Assembly: GCA_910588845.1 (NCBI GenBank) | Contig: CAJURU010000007.1 | Span: 1 to 64,000 of the forward strand | DNA from: an uncultured Lachnospiraceae bacterium | GTDB taxonomy: Bacteria > Bacillota > Clostridia > Lachnospirales > Lachnospiraceae | Length of the DNA: 64,000 nucleotides | Reading direction: 5' to 3' | Translations under genes and position numbers: made by a program | In this document: positions 42,333 through 51,488 of the stretch, piece by piece | Layout of the letters: every line of letters begins with the position of its first letter | Position numbering within the stretch: the first letter of the stretch is position 1 | Notes under the pieces: model-generated | What the model was told of the DNA's origin: nothing | Database searches by the model: none | What the model saw: the letters and a program-made list of their open reading frames with translations, nothing else

Positions 42333-42917
42333 ATGAAACAACAGCACATTGGAAAGGTAATTACAGGTATTATAACTATTCTCTGGATGGCAATTATTTT
42401 CGCCTTTTCTGCCCAGCCGGCACAACAATCCTCCCAGATCAGCGGCGGCGTGGCATACAGGATTGCAGAATGGCAGAGCAACTTATTTCATCTGGAAAAA
42501 ACACAACAGGAGCTATCTGCACAGGCGCAAAGTATGCAGCTAATGGTCCGCAAAGGCGCACACATGGGCGAGTACGCGCTGCTGGCCTTTTTCCTTTGCT
42601 TACATCTTCGTTATTATGCCGCCAAAGAAATTTCCAATAATTCTTCAGGCTCTGTCAGACTTTTCTCCATCATAAGCAGATTTCCAGACATAAGCCAGAT
42701 TATCCTGCCGGTTGTTATTATTACTGCCGCATACGCGGCCACAGATGAATTTCACCAGCTATTTGTGCCGGGGCGCGCCGGCAGGCTGACTGACGTGTGC
42801 ATCGACAGCCTTGGAGGCATCCTGGGAATTATTTTTTATCTTATCTTGCAAAGATACCTGCCGGCTGTCCTCCATCATATTCATAGCAAGGCGCGTCACA
42901 CAAAAGGGAAGCGCTGA
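42333..42917 (+). CDS. VanZ family membrane protein
   Basis: 194 residues with four helices: near 9-26 (WMAIIFAFSAQPAQQSS, the VanZ entry motif), around 78-92 with VRKGAHMGEYALLAFFL, 122-140, and 155-172 with the family motif AATDEFHQLFVPGRAGRLTDVCIDSLGGILG. Named after the teicoplanin-resistance gene, but most members have unknown envelope roles. No van cluster here. Confidence 0.9.
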   Translation: MKQQHIGKVITGIITILWMAIIFAFSAQPAQQSSQISGGVAYRIAEWQSNLFHLEKTQQELSAQAQSMQLMVRKGAHMGEYALLAFFLCLHLRYYAAKEISNNSSGSVRLFSIISRFPDISQIILPVVIITAAYAATDEFHQLFVPGRAGRLTDVCIDSLGGILGIIFYLILQRYLPAVLHHIHSKARHTKGKR

Positions 42918-42951
42918 AAAACTGCGCCTCCCTCTTTCACCCACCGCTTCC

Positions 42952-43578
42952 TCAAGTAGTTAAGTTCGGATTTAATTTCTTATCTTCCTTCAGCAGTGTT
43001 GCCGTATCCTTCTCCTTATCTTTCTTTTTCACCTTTTCCTTGCGGAATCTGCGTCCTCTCTGCTGGGAACGGATAGCCGCATCCAGCTTGCGGAAACGCT
43101 CTTCCTCCGCCTCGTCCTGCTCACGCATGAGATAATTCATTTCTTTGAGAACCCTCTCGCCGACTTGAACGCCGACCTCTTTTCCGAGGGCGGAATTATT
43201 CTCCTCCATCGCCTGCTTGACAATACTCATCATCATTGTCTGAAATTGCTCCAGCTTCACTGTATTAGACGCGGAATTATTGTGTGCTTTTACCTGGTAT
43301 GGCGGTTCTCCTTGGGGATATTCCCGGTTCATCTGAACAATTTGATGATTCTCGGGAATATTATGTATCATCATACGAATGGCCTTCAGCTGGTAGCCCT
43401 GCTCCTTCCATTCTTTTATCTTTTGGAACTGCGCTATATTTTCTTCCGTGTAATAGCGGTGCCCCATCTCATTGCGGGGGATTGCGAGCTCTAACTCTTC
43501 TTCCCAGTACCGCAGGACATGTGACTCAACATTGACAATGTTTGCCGCGTCTGAAATCATATAGCGTGCATTTTCCAC
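42952..43578 (-). CDS. MerR-type HTH regulator (RacA-like layout)
   Basis: 208 residues. N-terminal MerR-type winged helix: YMISDAANIVNVESHVLRYWEEELELAIPRNEMGHRYY, then KIKEWKEQGYQLKAIRMMI. A long charged coiled coil follows, ending in a very basic tail (RGRRFRKEKVKKKDKEKD). No effector domain, resembling RacA/polar-chromosome proteins or YfmP types. GTG 43578 is preferred because AAGGAGG lies eight bases ahead; an ATG at 43653 in the same frame is possible. Confidence 0.82.
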   Translation of the reverse strand: MENARYMISDAANIVNVESHVLRYWEEELELAIPRNEMGHRYYTEENIAQFQKIKEWKEQGYQLKAIRMMIHNIPENHQIVQMNREYPQGEPPYQVKAHNNSASNTVKLEQFQTMMMSIVKQAMEENNSALGKEVGVQVGERVLKEMNYLMREQDEAEEERFRKLDAAIRSQQRGRRFRKEKVKKKDKEKDTATLLKEDKKLNPNLTT

Positions 43579-43754
43579 ATTTTCAACCTCCTTTTTCGGG
43601 CTTTCACGTTCTTTTGCAGAACGCTTTGTCAAACCCTCGCGTCCCATTCCCATACCTAAGTACGGAACGCAACGGCTTGTCCCCTTTTACTACTTCTATT
43701 TTAACTATTTATGCCATAGCTTACAATCATTTTTCATCGTGAAATAATGACAAG

Positions 43755-43790
43755 AAAAAACAGATACTTTTCTTTTTAGAAAAATATCTG
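43755..43790 (-). terminator. terminator of the gdpP-rplI-dnaB block
   Basis: Minus strand CAGATATTTTTCT-AAAA-AGAAAAGTATCTG (13-bp stem, one mismatch), then TTTTTT (43755-43760), 42 bases past the dnaB stop. Confidence 0.9.
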
Positions 43791-43832
43791 CTTTGTTTTA
43801 CAGGAAACCAGCCAAACCTTCATGGCATCTGA

Positions 43833-45161
43833 CTATTTCTCCATGTTTGCAAACTTCGTGTATTGTGGGAGCCACACCAGATTGACGGTGCCAATGGGAC
43901 CGTTTCTCTGCTTGGCAATAATAATCTCTGCAATGTTCTTATTTTCTGTATCTTTATTGTAATAATCATCACGATAGATGAACATCACTACGTCGGCGTC
44001 CTGCTCAATCGCCCCGGATTCACGAAGGTCTGAAAGCATCGGCCTGTGATCGGGTCTCTGTTCAACCTGACGGCTCAACTGAGACAGGGCAATCACAGGG
44101 ACGTTGAGTTCCCTGGCAAGTCCTTTGAGGGAACGGGAAATGTCAGAGATTTCCTGCTGCCGGGAATCTGACCTGCCGGAACCGGACATTAATTGCAAAT
44201 AGTCAATGATAACCAGCTTCAAATCTTGCTCCAATTTATACTTGCGGCACTTTGAGCGCAGCTCCGAGATAGAAATACCCGGCGTATCGTCTATGATTAA
44301 CTTAGACTTTCCGATCGTACCCGCCCCTTCAATCAATTTCTCCCAATCGGAATCCGCCAGATTCCCTGAACGCAGAAGCTGGGCGTCCACCCGCGCTTCC
44401 AGTGCAAACAGACGGTTGACAAGCTGCTCTTTTGACATCTCCAAACTAAAGATTGCCGTGGCAAGATTGCTGTGAAAAGCCACATACTGCGCAATATTAA
44501 GCACAAATGCCGTCTTGCCCATGGAGGGCCGCGCCGCCACCAGCACGAGGTCAGAAGGCTGAAGCCCTGACATACGATAATCAAGGTCTACAAATCCGGT
44601 AGCAATGCCGGTGACATTCCCCTTTTGCTTGGACGCCATCTCAATTTTCTCAAGCGCCTGTATGACAATCTGCTTGATAGGCACAAAATCTTCACCGCCC
44701 CTGTTCTGGAGCAAGTTAAAAATCTGCTTTTCCGTCTCTGCCATAATATCTTCTACGCTGTCCCTGTCCAGGTAACACTGATTGGCAATCTCCTCGTTGA
44801 CCTTGATCAGTCTGCGCAGCATAGCTTTCTCCCTGACAATATTGGCATAGTACTTAATGTTTGCCGACGTCGGCACCGATGTAACCAGCTCTCCCACAAA
44901 TTCCATACTGCTCAACTCTGCGGGAACATCCTTCTCCCGCAGACGATTTTGCAAGGTAACTACGTCAACCGGCTGTTCTTCATTGAAAAGCTCTACCATC
45001 GCCTCGAACAATACGCCATACTGCTGATGGTAGAAATCCTCCCGATGCAGCGTTTCCGAAGCCACAATAATCGCTTCCCTGTCCATAATCATAGAACCGA
45101 TGACAGACTGTTCCGCTTCAAGATTGTTGGGCATAATCCGTTTAATCAGGGCTTCCTCCAT
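43833..45161 (-). CDS. dnaB: replicative DNA helicase
   Basis: 442 residues. N-terminal primase-interacting domain (MPNNLEAEQSVIGSMIMD), linker, and RecA-like motor: Walker A ARPSMGKTAF near residue 207, Walker B LVIIDYLQLM, QEISDISRSLKGLARELNVPVIALSQLSR and DLRESGAIEQDADVVMFIYRDD. Complete. Nine bases behind rplI. Confidence 0.98.
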   Translation of the reverse strand: MEEALIKRIMPNNLEAEQSVIGSMIMDREAIIVASETLHREDFYHQQYGVLFEAMVELFNEEQPVDVVTLQNRLREKDVPAELSSMEFVGELVTSVPTSANIKYYANIVREKAMLRRLIKVNEEIANQCYLDRDSVEDIMAETEKQIFNLLQNRGGEDFVPIKQIVIQALEKIEMASKQKGNVTGIATGFVDLDYRMSGLQPSDLVLVAARPSMGKTAFVLNIAQYVAFHSNLATAIFSLEMSKEQLVNRLFALEARVDAQLLRSGNLADSDWEKLIEGAGTIGKSKLIIDDTPGISISELRSKCRKYKLEQDLKLVIIDYLQLMSGSGRSDSRQQEISDISRSLKGLARELNVPVIALSQLSRQVEQRPDHRPMLSDLRESGAIEQDADVVMFIYRDDYYNKDTENKNIAEIIIAKQRNGPIGTVNLVWLPQYTKFANMEK

Positions 45162-45170
45162 ACGCGCCTC

Positions 45171-45620
45171 CTACTCCTCTGCCACTTTGACCTTGAGCGT
45201 ACCCGTAACCTTAGGATGAAACTTGATTTTGATTTCATGTACGCCAAGCGTCTTCAGGCCGCCGTCAGGCAACTGCATTTTCTTCTTGTCAAGTTCCAGC
45301 TCAAGCTGCGCCTTTGCGGCTGCGGATATTTCCTTTGCGGAAACAGAACCGAACGTCTTACCGCCCTCTCCAGTCTTTAACGTCACTGTCACTTGTTTAT
45401 CGCTTATCTCCTCCGCCAGCGCCTTTGCCTTATCAAGATTCTCCTGCGCTACCTTTTGTGCATGCTGGTTTTGTAATTTTAAATCGTTCATATTCTTATT
45501 ATTCGCTTCCACTCCCAATTTCTTGGGCAAGAGCATATTCCTCGCGTAGCCGTCGCTGACGTTTACAATATCTCCCTTTTTTCCTAAAGACTTCACATCT
45601 TCCAACAAAATTACTTTCAT
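45171..45620 (-). CDS. rplI: 50S ribosomal protein L9
   Basis: 149 residues. MKVILLEDVKSLGKKGDIVNVSDGYARNMLLPK is the standard L9 N-domain, followed by the long connecting helix and C-domain with GKTFGSVSAKEI. Overlaps gdpP by four bases (ATGA). The gdpP-rplI-dnaB order is conserved across Firmicutes. Confidence 0.98.
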   Translation of the reverse strand: MKVILLEDVKSLGKKGDIVNVSDGYARNMLLPKKLGVEANNKNMNDLKLQNQHAQKVAQENLDKAKALAEEISDKQVTVTLKTGEGGKTFGSVSAKEISAAAKAQLELELDKKKMQLPDGGLKTLGVHEIKIKFHPKVTGTLKVKVAEE

Positions 45621-47686
45621 ACTTCTAAATCTCCTTCCTCGAGCATCTGATCCAATGTCTCCTCAATCTTTCTCTTCGCCTCATATACCGTACAGTCCAC
45701 AAGCTGGGCGCCCGCCACATTCAAATGCCCTCCGCCGCCCATTCTCTCCATAATCAACTGCACGTTGATTTCATCAATCGAGCGTGAACTGATATATATT
45801 TTTTCATTGTACTCCGTGAGCACAAACGAAGCCTTAATTCCCACAATATTCAGTAGTTCATTCGCTGCCTGCGCGCCGGCGATCGTCGGGCTCTCCACGC
45901 GCGGATCCGCCGGACAGATAGAAATGGCAAACGCGCCCTTGTACACTTCTGCATGGCGCACCGCTTCTGCACGCGCCTTGTACGCCGCCATATCGTCGCG
46001 TAAAAGCTTGCGCACTCTCGTAACCTCCGCGCCGCAGCGCCTTAAATATGCCGCGGCTTCAAACGTGCGCACGCCTGTCTTCGTCATAAAATTATTCGTG
46101 TCAATCAAGATACCGGCGTAAATACTGTCCGCCTCGTTTGGCCGCAGATGGATATTCTCATTAAAATACTGAAGTACCTCCGCCACCATTTCACAGGTGG
46201 AAGAGGCATACGCCTCGATATAAGAGAGCACAGCGTTCTCAATGACCTCGCTGCCCTGCCTGTGGTGGTCGAAAACCACAATATTTTTAGACTGTCGCAA
46301 AATTTCTGGGCACTCCGTATAATTAGGGCGGTTCGTGTCTACGACAACCAGCACGCTGCTGTCCTTCACCATCTCAATCGCTTTCTCGCTGCGGATAAAC
46401 ATGTCCTCCGGGTAGCCCTTCTCCTCGGTAAAGCACTCCTTCATTGGGCGCAGTGATGAAGTCACGTCGTTTAACACAATATGCGCTTTCTTCCCCATCA
46501 CCTGTGCGGCGCAATAAATGCCGATAGACGCGCCAAACGCATCCATATCGCTGATGCTGTGCCCCATGATAAATACTTGTTCCCGGCTGGCAAAAAGTTC
46601 CCGCAGCGCATGGGCCTTGACCCTGGCTTTCACTCTTGTCATCTTCTCTACCTGCCTGGATTTGCCGCCGAAATAAGAAATCTTTTCTCCCTCTTTGACA
46701 ACTACCTGGTCGCCGCCCCTGCCCAGCGCAAGGTCGATCGCCATGCGGGAAAACTCATGCTTCTGGTTGTAGTTGGCATTGCTGATGCCAATACCCATAG
46801 ACAGTGTCACCGCCATCTCATTTCCCACTTTAATTGTCTTGACATTTTCCAAAATGCTGAACTTATCTTTCATCAAATCATCTAAATACTTATGTTTAAA
46901 GACTACAAAATACTTATCTTTTTCAATCTTCTTGATAATACTGTCACGCTCCGCGAAATACTTGCTGACCTTGCGGTCAACTAACGCCACCAGCAAGGAA
47001 CGTTTGACCTCCTCGATACTCTCTAATGCCTCCTCATAATTATCAATATAAACAAGCGCGGATACAAGCTGCTGTTCCCGGTTTTCCTGAATGTGGCGCT
47101 GCAACTCTGTCTCATCGAACAGATATAGGGAAGTCAGGTACTGATTCTTCACCTCAATCACATCATCAACGATTGCCTCGCCATCCGCCGTTGCCTCCTC
47201 CTCATGGAAGTAAAGCCTGCTGACGCTCGCCCGATAAATCCTGTCCTTCCACTCAATGCGGATATCCCGCTCCTTTTCATCCTTCTCCAAAAGCTCCCTG
47301 GTAATCGTCGGAAAAATACTGGTAATAGACTTATGGTAATTTTTCTCTTTCTCCGTGACCTCCGCAAACGCTTCGTTCATCCACAGAATCTTGCTATTAT
47401 TCTCCAACAGCGCATAAGGAATCTCAAACTCGTTGAGAAGTTTCTTTTGTACGGTTCCATACTGCGTTGCAAAATCTATCACTTCCTTACGCACCAGCGA
47501 GCTATACACTAGATAAAGCGCCAGCGTAACTACAAAATAGACCGCGGCAAATATGGACACACAAATTCCCGCCCTCTTGTCAAAATAGTATAAAGGTATA
47601 TTTAACAATATAACGAGAACTGTCAGCATCAACGGCCAACACATATAATTTTTCAATGGCTTTTTGAATGTTTTGATTGTTTTCAT
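45617..47686 (-). CDS. gdpP: cyclic-di-AMP phosphodiesterase GdpP
   Basis: 689 residues. Two N-terminal helices (about 15-35 and 40-62), a PAS-like domain (about 75-165), a degenerate GGDEF domain (about 190-330), and the catalytic DHH/DHHA1 module (about 360-680). The module has GHSISDMDAFG, VDTNRP, FDHHRQGSEV (DHH near 473-475), GILIDTNNF and C-terminal GGGGHLNVAGAQ. Hydrolyses c-di-AMP, controlling osmotic and wall homeostasis. ATG 47686 has AGGTGG eight bases ahead and lies just past the stop codon of the XrtG operon's last gene. Confidence 0.96.
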   Translation of the reverse strand: MKTIKTFKKPLKNYMCWPLMLTVLVILLNIPLYYFDKRAGICVSIFAAVYFVVTLALYLVYSSLVRKEVIDFATQYGTVQKKLLNEFEIPYALLENNSKILWMNEAFAEVTEKEKNYHKSITSIFPTITRELLEKDEKERDIRIEWKDRIYRASVSRLYFHEEEATADGEAIVDDVIEVKNQYLTSLYLFDETELQRHIQENREQQLVSALVYIDNYEEALESIEEVKRSLLVALVDRKVSKYFAERDSIIKKIEKDKYFVVFKHKYLDDLMKDKFSILENVKTIKVGNEMAVTLSMGIGISNANYNQKHEFSRMAIDLALGRGGDQVVVKEGEKISYFGGKSRQVEKMTRVKARVKAHALRELFASREQVFIMGHSISDMDAFGASIGIYCAAQVMGKKAHIVLNDVTSSLRPMKECFTEEKGYPEDMFIRSEKAIEMVKDSSVLVVVDTNRPNYTECPEILRQSKNIVVFDHHRQGSEVIENAVLSYIEAYASSTCEMVAEVLQYFNENIHLRPNEADSIYAGILIDTNNFMTKTGVRTFEAAAYLRRCGAEVTRVRKLLRDDMAAYKARAEAVRHAEVYKGAFAISICPADPRVESPTIAGAQAANELLNIVGIKASFVLTEYNEKIYISSRSIDEINVQLIMERMGGGGHLNVAGAQLVDCTVYEAKRKIEETLDQMLEEGDLEV

Positions 47687-47687
47687 A

Positions 47688-49874
47688 TTATTCCCCACCT
47701 TTGGCTGTCTGCTGTTTCGCTAGATATTCCTGCACAATATAGTATGACTGCTTTAACCGCTCCCGGTATGTGGGAAGCTCCCATTCGTCCCAGGAATAGA
47801 CGCCGCTCACACCGTCAACCGCAAATATGATGCCGCTAATCGGCTCAAATGTAATTTCATCGTGCGCATACAAATCGGCAATGCGCAGTTTGCGGTTCGG
47901 CGCCGGTATATTCAAAAGCAGCCACGGCAGGCGGATTTCTGTGATATCCCCTTTGATACAGAAATCTGCACGGGAGTTGTATTTGTTGCTTTGCGGATTT
48001 GCATTTCCATGGCGCAGCTTCCCGGTCTCAATCTGTTCTGTCCCTACCTGCGTTCCATCGGTAAGCACTACCGGACGGTTGAGCATCAAATTGATAGGCT
48101 CAAAGCGGTTGCTGTTTTTGTCCGCATAACCTTCCTGGACTTCCAACACTTTGCTGGTAGAATACGTGCCGGTTGTGTACAGCCAATAATTCACATCATA
48201 ATACGGGTCTACCAGGACGCGGCTGTTCTTCTTGCCGTTTAACTCCACAGAAAAATCTGCGCCGTCATATTGGGAATTCCCCTGTTCCGGAATAGTATCA
48301 AGCGTAATACGCGTCTGCTTGCCTCCTCCTTTCAGCAGCAGATAAACATATGCCTCATCGCTCTTTACATACAGCTCCTTCTCACCGCTTTTTACGAGCG
48401 GTTCCATGTTATCCCATTCCCCCGCTTTACCGTCTACCGTACAGACGGCTTCCTCCCCGGGGTCGAACGACAGCAAGCCGAAAAACTGCTCGCTGGTCTG
48501 GACGTCGCACCAATAGGCCCGCGATTCTGCATCTGTATAGTCCATAGTATTCCATGTCCGTTTAAACCATTCATCCTGCCAGATAAACATACAGGCTCCG
48601 GCGCAGCCGGTATCTGAAATATCCCGCAGCATGGAGACCAACGCATTTCCCTGCGCTTCCTCCGTCAAGCCTCCCTGGTTAAACGCCGCCTCGCGCGCCA
48701 AATGCGTAACCCCGCGGCCGGAAGGCACGCCAAACTCAGAAATCACAACCGGCATTGTATGGTAATCCACAAGCTTATTCAAGTAACTCTTATACGAGTT
48801 GGGCGGATCATCCTCCAAAAGCTCCGGCGCATAACGCATCATCTCAGGATAATAAGGGTACACATGGTAGGATGCGAACAGTCCTGCCCGAAACGCTGGT
48901 TTGGCCTTCACATGCTCCGCATCCACAGATACGGCGTCTTCCATCTCGGGATTCGGCTCTCCCGGATGCGCTAAGGGATCCGTGGTCACCCAATTGGCAA
49001 ACGCCGTCGGATGCTGCATCTTATATTGCTCCGTCTCATGGGAAATGCACGCATCCAATCCGGCTGCCAGGAATGCCTCGAAGGGCGACGCCTCCTCCAC
49101 ATAGAGATATTCACCGTCAAATTCTGTTTTGTCAGGATGTCCCTCATTGGTGTTGATTACAAAATCCGGCTGCCACTCAATGCCCAGAATCCATGCCAGC
49201 AGATATTGTGAAACATCATCATCATACACGCCATATGCATTCCCTGCAACTTGTTCAATCGTGCTATTTCCATGAACAATATCGACAATCGTCCGGCACA
49301 TCGCCAGCCAGTCGTTATAAATTTTGCCATCCTGCGCATAGGCGTCGGCAAGCTCAACCATATCCTGTTCATTGTTGTATACACCCTGTATAAAATAGAG
49401 CGGCTTCTGGGCAGTCGCATTATACTCCGCTAACGCTTCGTAAAATTCCGGCATGAGAATCGTATACACACGGATAACGTCTGCGTGCATTGCCTGAATC
49501 TGGCCGAACCACCGTAGATACTCTTCCTTTGTTATGCCAAACTCCCCAGGAAAGCAGCCCGGCTTGCCCGCCCCCACATTAACGCCAACCGGCATGATAT
49601 CCTGCCAGCCCGCGTTTTCCGTATATACTTGAAGCTTTTTATTGTCTGCCTGAAATGAAAAACGAATTCCATCCTCTGTATACGCTGGCAGAGACCGTGT
49701 TTCTATCAAATCTCCCGCTTCTTGTCCACCGCTTTCTTCCTCCGCCTTCGTCAATCCGCCCACTCCGGGCAGTTTATCCTCACCCGGATATTTGCCGCGG
49801 GTACATCCGGCAGACAGAAACATTGCCAACAGTATTGCCAGAATCAGCAACACCTTGCTCTTCCATCTTTTCAT
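47688..49874 (-). CDS. lipoprotein glycoside-hydrolase-like protein of the XrtG operon
   Basis: 728 residues. A signal peptide with lipobox LSAGC (Cys near residue 24) is followed by a TIM-barrel-like region (about 85-450) with MPVGVNVGAGKPG, DVIRVYTILMPEFYEALAEYN, VVISEFGVPSG and FIWQDEWFKRTW. This layout resembles GH2/GH5-like glycosidases with candidate catalytic Glu in SEFG. From about residue 478 a beta-rich module begins with CTVDGKAGEWDN, like the DGxxxDW modules of the sorted surface protein in this operon. It probably modifies an extracellular glycan. ATG 49874 is chosen; the frame extends seven codons further. Confidence 0.82.
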   Translation of the reverse strand: MKRWKSKVLLILAILLAMFLSAGCTRGKYPGEDKLPGVGGLTKAEEESGGQEAGDLIETRSLPAYTEDGIRFSFQADNKKLQVYTENAGWQDIMPVGVNVGAGKPGCFPGEFGITKEEYLRWFGQIQAMHADVIRVYTILMPEFYEALAEYNATAQKPLYFIQGVYNNEQDMVELADAYAQDGKIYNDWLAMCRTIVDIVHGNSTIEQVAGNAYGVYDDDVSQYLLAWILGIEWQPDFVINTNEGHPDKTEFDGEYLYVEEASPFEAFLAAGLDACISHETEQYKMQHPTAFANWVTTDPLAHPGEPNPEMEDAVSVDAEHVKAKPAFRAGLFASYHVYPYYPEMMRYAPELLEDDPPNSYKSYLNKLVDYHTMPVVISEFGVPSGRGVTHLAREAAFNQGGLTEEAQGNALVSMLRDISDTGCAGACMFIWQDEWFKRTWNTMDYTDAESRAYWCDVQTSEQFFGLLSFDPGEEAVCTVDGKAGEWDNMEPLVKSGEKELYVKSDEAYVYLLLKGGGKQTRITLDTIPEQGNSQYDGADFSVELNGKKNSRVLVDPYYDVNYWLYTTGTYSTSKVLEVQEGYADKNSNRFEPINLMLNRPVVLTDGTQVGTEQIETGKLRHGNANPQSNKYNSRADFCIKGDITEIRLPWLLLNIPAPNRKLRIADLYAHDEITFEPISGIIFAVDGVSGVYSWDEWELPTYRERLKQSYYIVQEYLAKQQTAKGGE

Positions 49875-49928
49875 TCCTCTTAATCCTTTCATCAAAACGG
49901 CCGTTTCACGCTTTCACCAAAGCAGCCG

Positions 49929-50411
49929 TCACCACTGCCCGCCGTTTTCCTCGACAATCTGATCTACCACATAATTAACGATACCGGAAATCTGCTGCGA
50001 CTGAATTTTGCCAATACGTTCCATAAACTCCTCTTCATTGCGGTGACTGACAATATAACTTCTGGTCGGCGTCTCGCTCCCTTCCAGGGAAACCAATTCT
50101 CCGCCGTTTTCCCACAGCATTCCCTGCAATTCATCGTTGAAATGGTCTGTCACATTCTCAATCGTCGGATTGATGGCGTCAAACGGTTCAATTGTATTTA
50201 AAACCTGATTTTGGTATTTGTCCAGATAATTTTCAATCAAATCTTCAAAAGTGCGGAACTCCACAAACGCATCGCCTGAGACAATGATAGTGATGACAAA
50301 CTCCCAGGTATGCGGGTGCGTTTGCCCCTGCTTGCCATTGATGATAATATAATGGTTCATATTTAAGTATGATTTTAAACGGTATTCCCGGTATAATTTC
50401 TTTTCCCGCAC
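49929..50411 (-). CDS. 6-pyruvoyl-tetrahydropterin-synthase-like protein 1 (XrtG-associated)
   Basis: About 160 residues. Keeps the PTPS fold signatures: MNHYIIINGKQGQTHPHTWEFVITI (HPHTW resembling the HGHNY zinc motif), FRTFEDLIENYLDKYQNQVLNTIEPFDAINPTIENV, and a C-terminal ETPTRSY strand. Such PTPS-like proteins occur in Gram-positive exosortase G operons, where a pterin product is not evident. Start uncertain (GTG 50411 or TTG 50432); it overlaps the preceding gene by tens of bases. Confidence 0.8.
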   Translation of the reverse strand: MREKKLYREYRLKSYLNMNHYIIINGKQGQTHPHTWEFVITIIVSGDAFVEFRTFEDLIENYLDKYQNQVLNTIEPFDAINPTIENVTDHFNDELQGMLWENGGELVSLEGSETPTRSYIVSHRNEEEFMERIGKIQSQQISGIVNYVVDQIVEENGGQW

Positions 50412-51466
50412 TTCTTCTTCACCGCCTTCCAAAACTTCTCAAACTGCGACTTATAACTGTTCATGTTATCTGCGCAGTACAAATCTCCCCATCCCCGCAC
50501 ATCGTCGTCCTCCAGCGATTCGATAATGTCCTCGCTGACCTCCTTCTGATAGCGGACAAAAATTAACACCAGAAACTGCTCATCCATCGAAAAACGCAGC
50601 ACGCGGTTGTCAAGCCTGGCCTGCATGTGCTCCAAAAACTTCTCGCGCGCTGCGGGCGATTCTGCCTGGAACACTGCAAAATGCAGCGGATATACATTTT
50701 TCTCGTCCAGCGTCTCCAAAAACTCATCCAACATCACATTTTTAAACACATGCTTGCTTGCGCTGAATGCGTACTCCTTTTTCAGCCTGTCATCCAAATG
50801 TTCAATCTGTTGATTCTGCCAGACCACGCGCTCTTCCTGCTTCTCAATAAAACGCTGCTGGCTGCGGATTTTCCTTGGCATCACCATACTGAGTATTATC
50901 ATCAACGCCAACACCAGAGAGAGAACAATGATAATTGAATTCTTGCATTCCAGCAAAATATTATCTTCTAATATTACCCTATCATACGTCAAAAGGCAAA
51001 TGCGGTACTGCTCATCCTGCCAGTCAAAAATCATACCCGAAGCGATAAACCGATCGTCATTGAGATAGATAATCCGATGGTTTACCTCGTTCACGCCCAG
51101 ACTATTCATAAAAGCCGACGCCGTCTCCGTCGCATAATAAGTTCCATCCGTAAATCCTTTATATCGGTTCGTCTCCGTGACGCTCTTGACAAACAGAATG
51201 GAATCTCCCTTGCTCAAGGTCCAATAGCGGCTGGCTGTCGCGTCCAGCGTACTGATAATTTCCGTAATATCCTCGTCTGTCCCCTGATCGTCCAATCGGT
51301 TAATCTGATCGAGGATAATCTTTACATAGCCATCTTGTTCAGAGCCATAAACTTCCAGAAATCTCGTCTCATAATTCTCAAGCTGGCAAAAGATAAACAC
51401 ATCTGCCGCAATCGCAAAAAATACGACGGCCACCGTAATGATAAAATAATTAAATCTTTTCTTCAT
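50375..51466 (-). CDS. two-TM protein with extracellular sensor region and degenerate GGDEF-like end
   Basis: 363 residues. Helix 1 (6-27), an extracellular domain of about 145 residues (Cache-like size), helix 2 (176-197), a coiled coil (205-235), and a C-terminal domain with VYPLHFAVFQAE and RFSMDEQFLVLIFVRYQ. The last aligns by eye with the RYGGDEFLVLL active-site strand of diguanylate cyclases but lacks the GGDEF residues. A signalling or scaffold role tied to the glycosyltransferase upstream is inference. Not a recognised family. Confidence 0.7.
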   Translation of the reverse strand: MKKRFNYFIITVAVVFFAIAADVFIFCQLENYETRFLEVYGSEQDGYVKIILDQINRLDDQGTDEDITEIISTLDATASRYWTLSKGDSILFVKSVTETNRYKGFTDGTYYATETASAFMNSLGVNEVNHRIIYLNDDRFIASGMIFDWQDEQYRICLLTYDRVILEDNILLECKNSIIIVLSLVLALMIILSMVMPRKIRSQQRFIEKQEERVVWQNQQIEHLDDRLKKEYAFSASKHVFKNVMLDEFLETLDEKNVYPLHFAVFQAESPAAREKFLEHMQARLDNRVLRFSMDEQFLVLIFVRYQKEVSEDIIESLEDDDVRGWGDLYCADNMNSYKSQFEKFWKAVKKKCGKRNYTGNTV

Positions 51467-51488
51467 AAAACCTCATTCACCTTACTGC

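Noticed and set aside
42333..42917. Glycopeptide resistance from the VanZ-like gene
   Set aside because: No vanH/A/X/R/S genes; VanZ domains are widespread without resistance.
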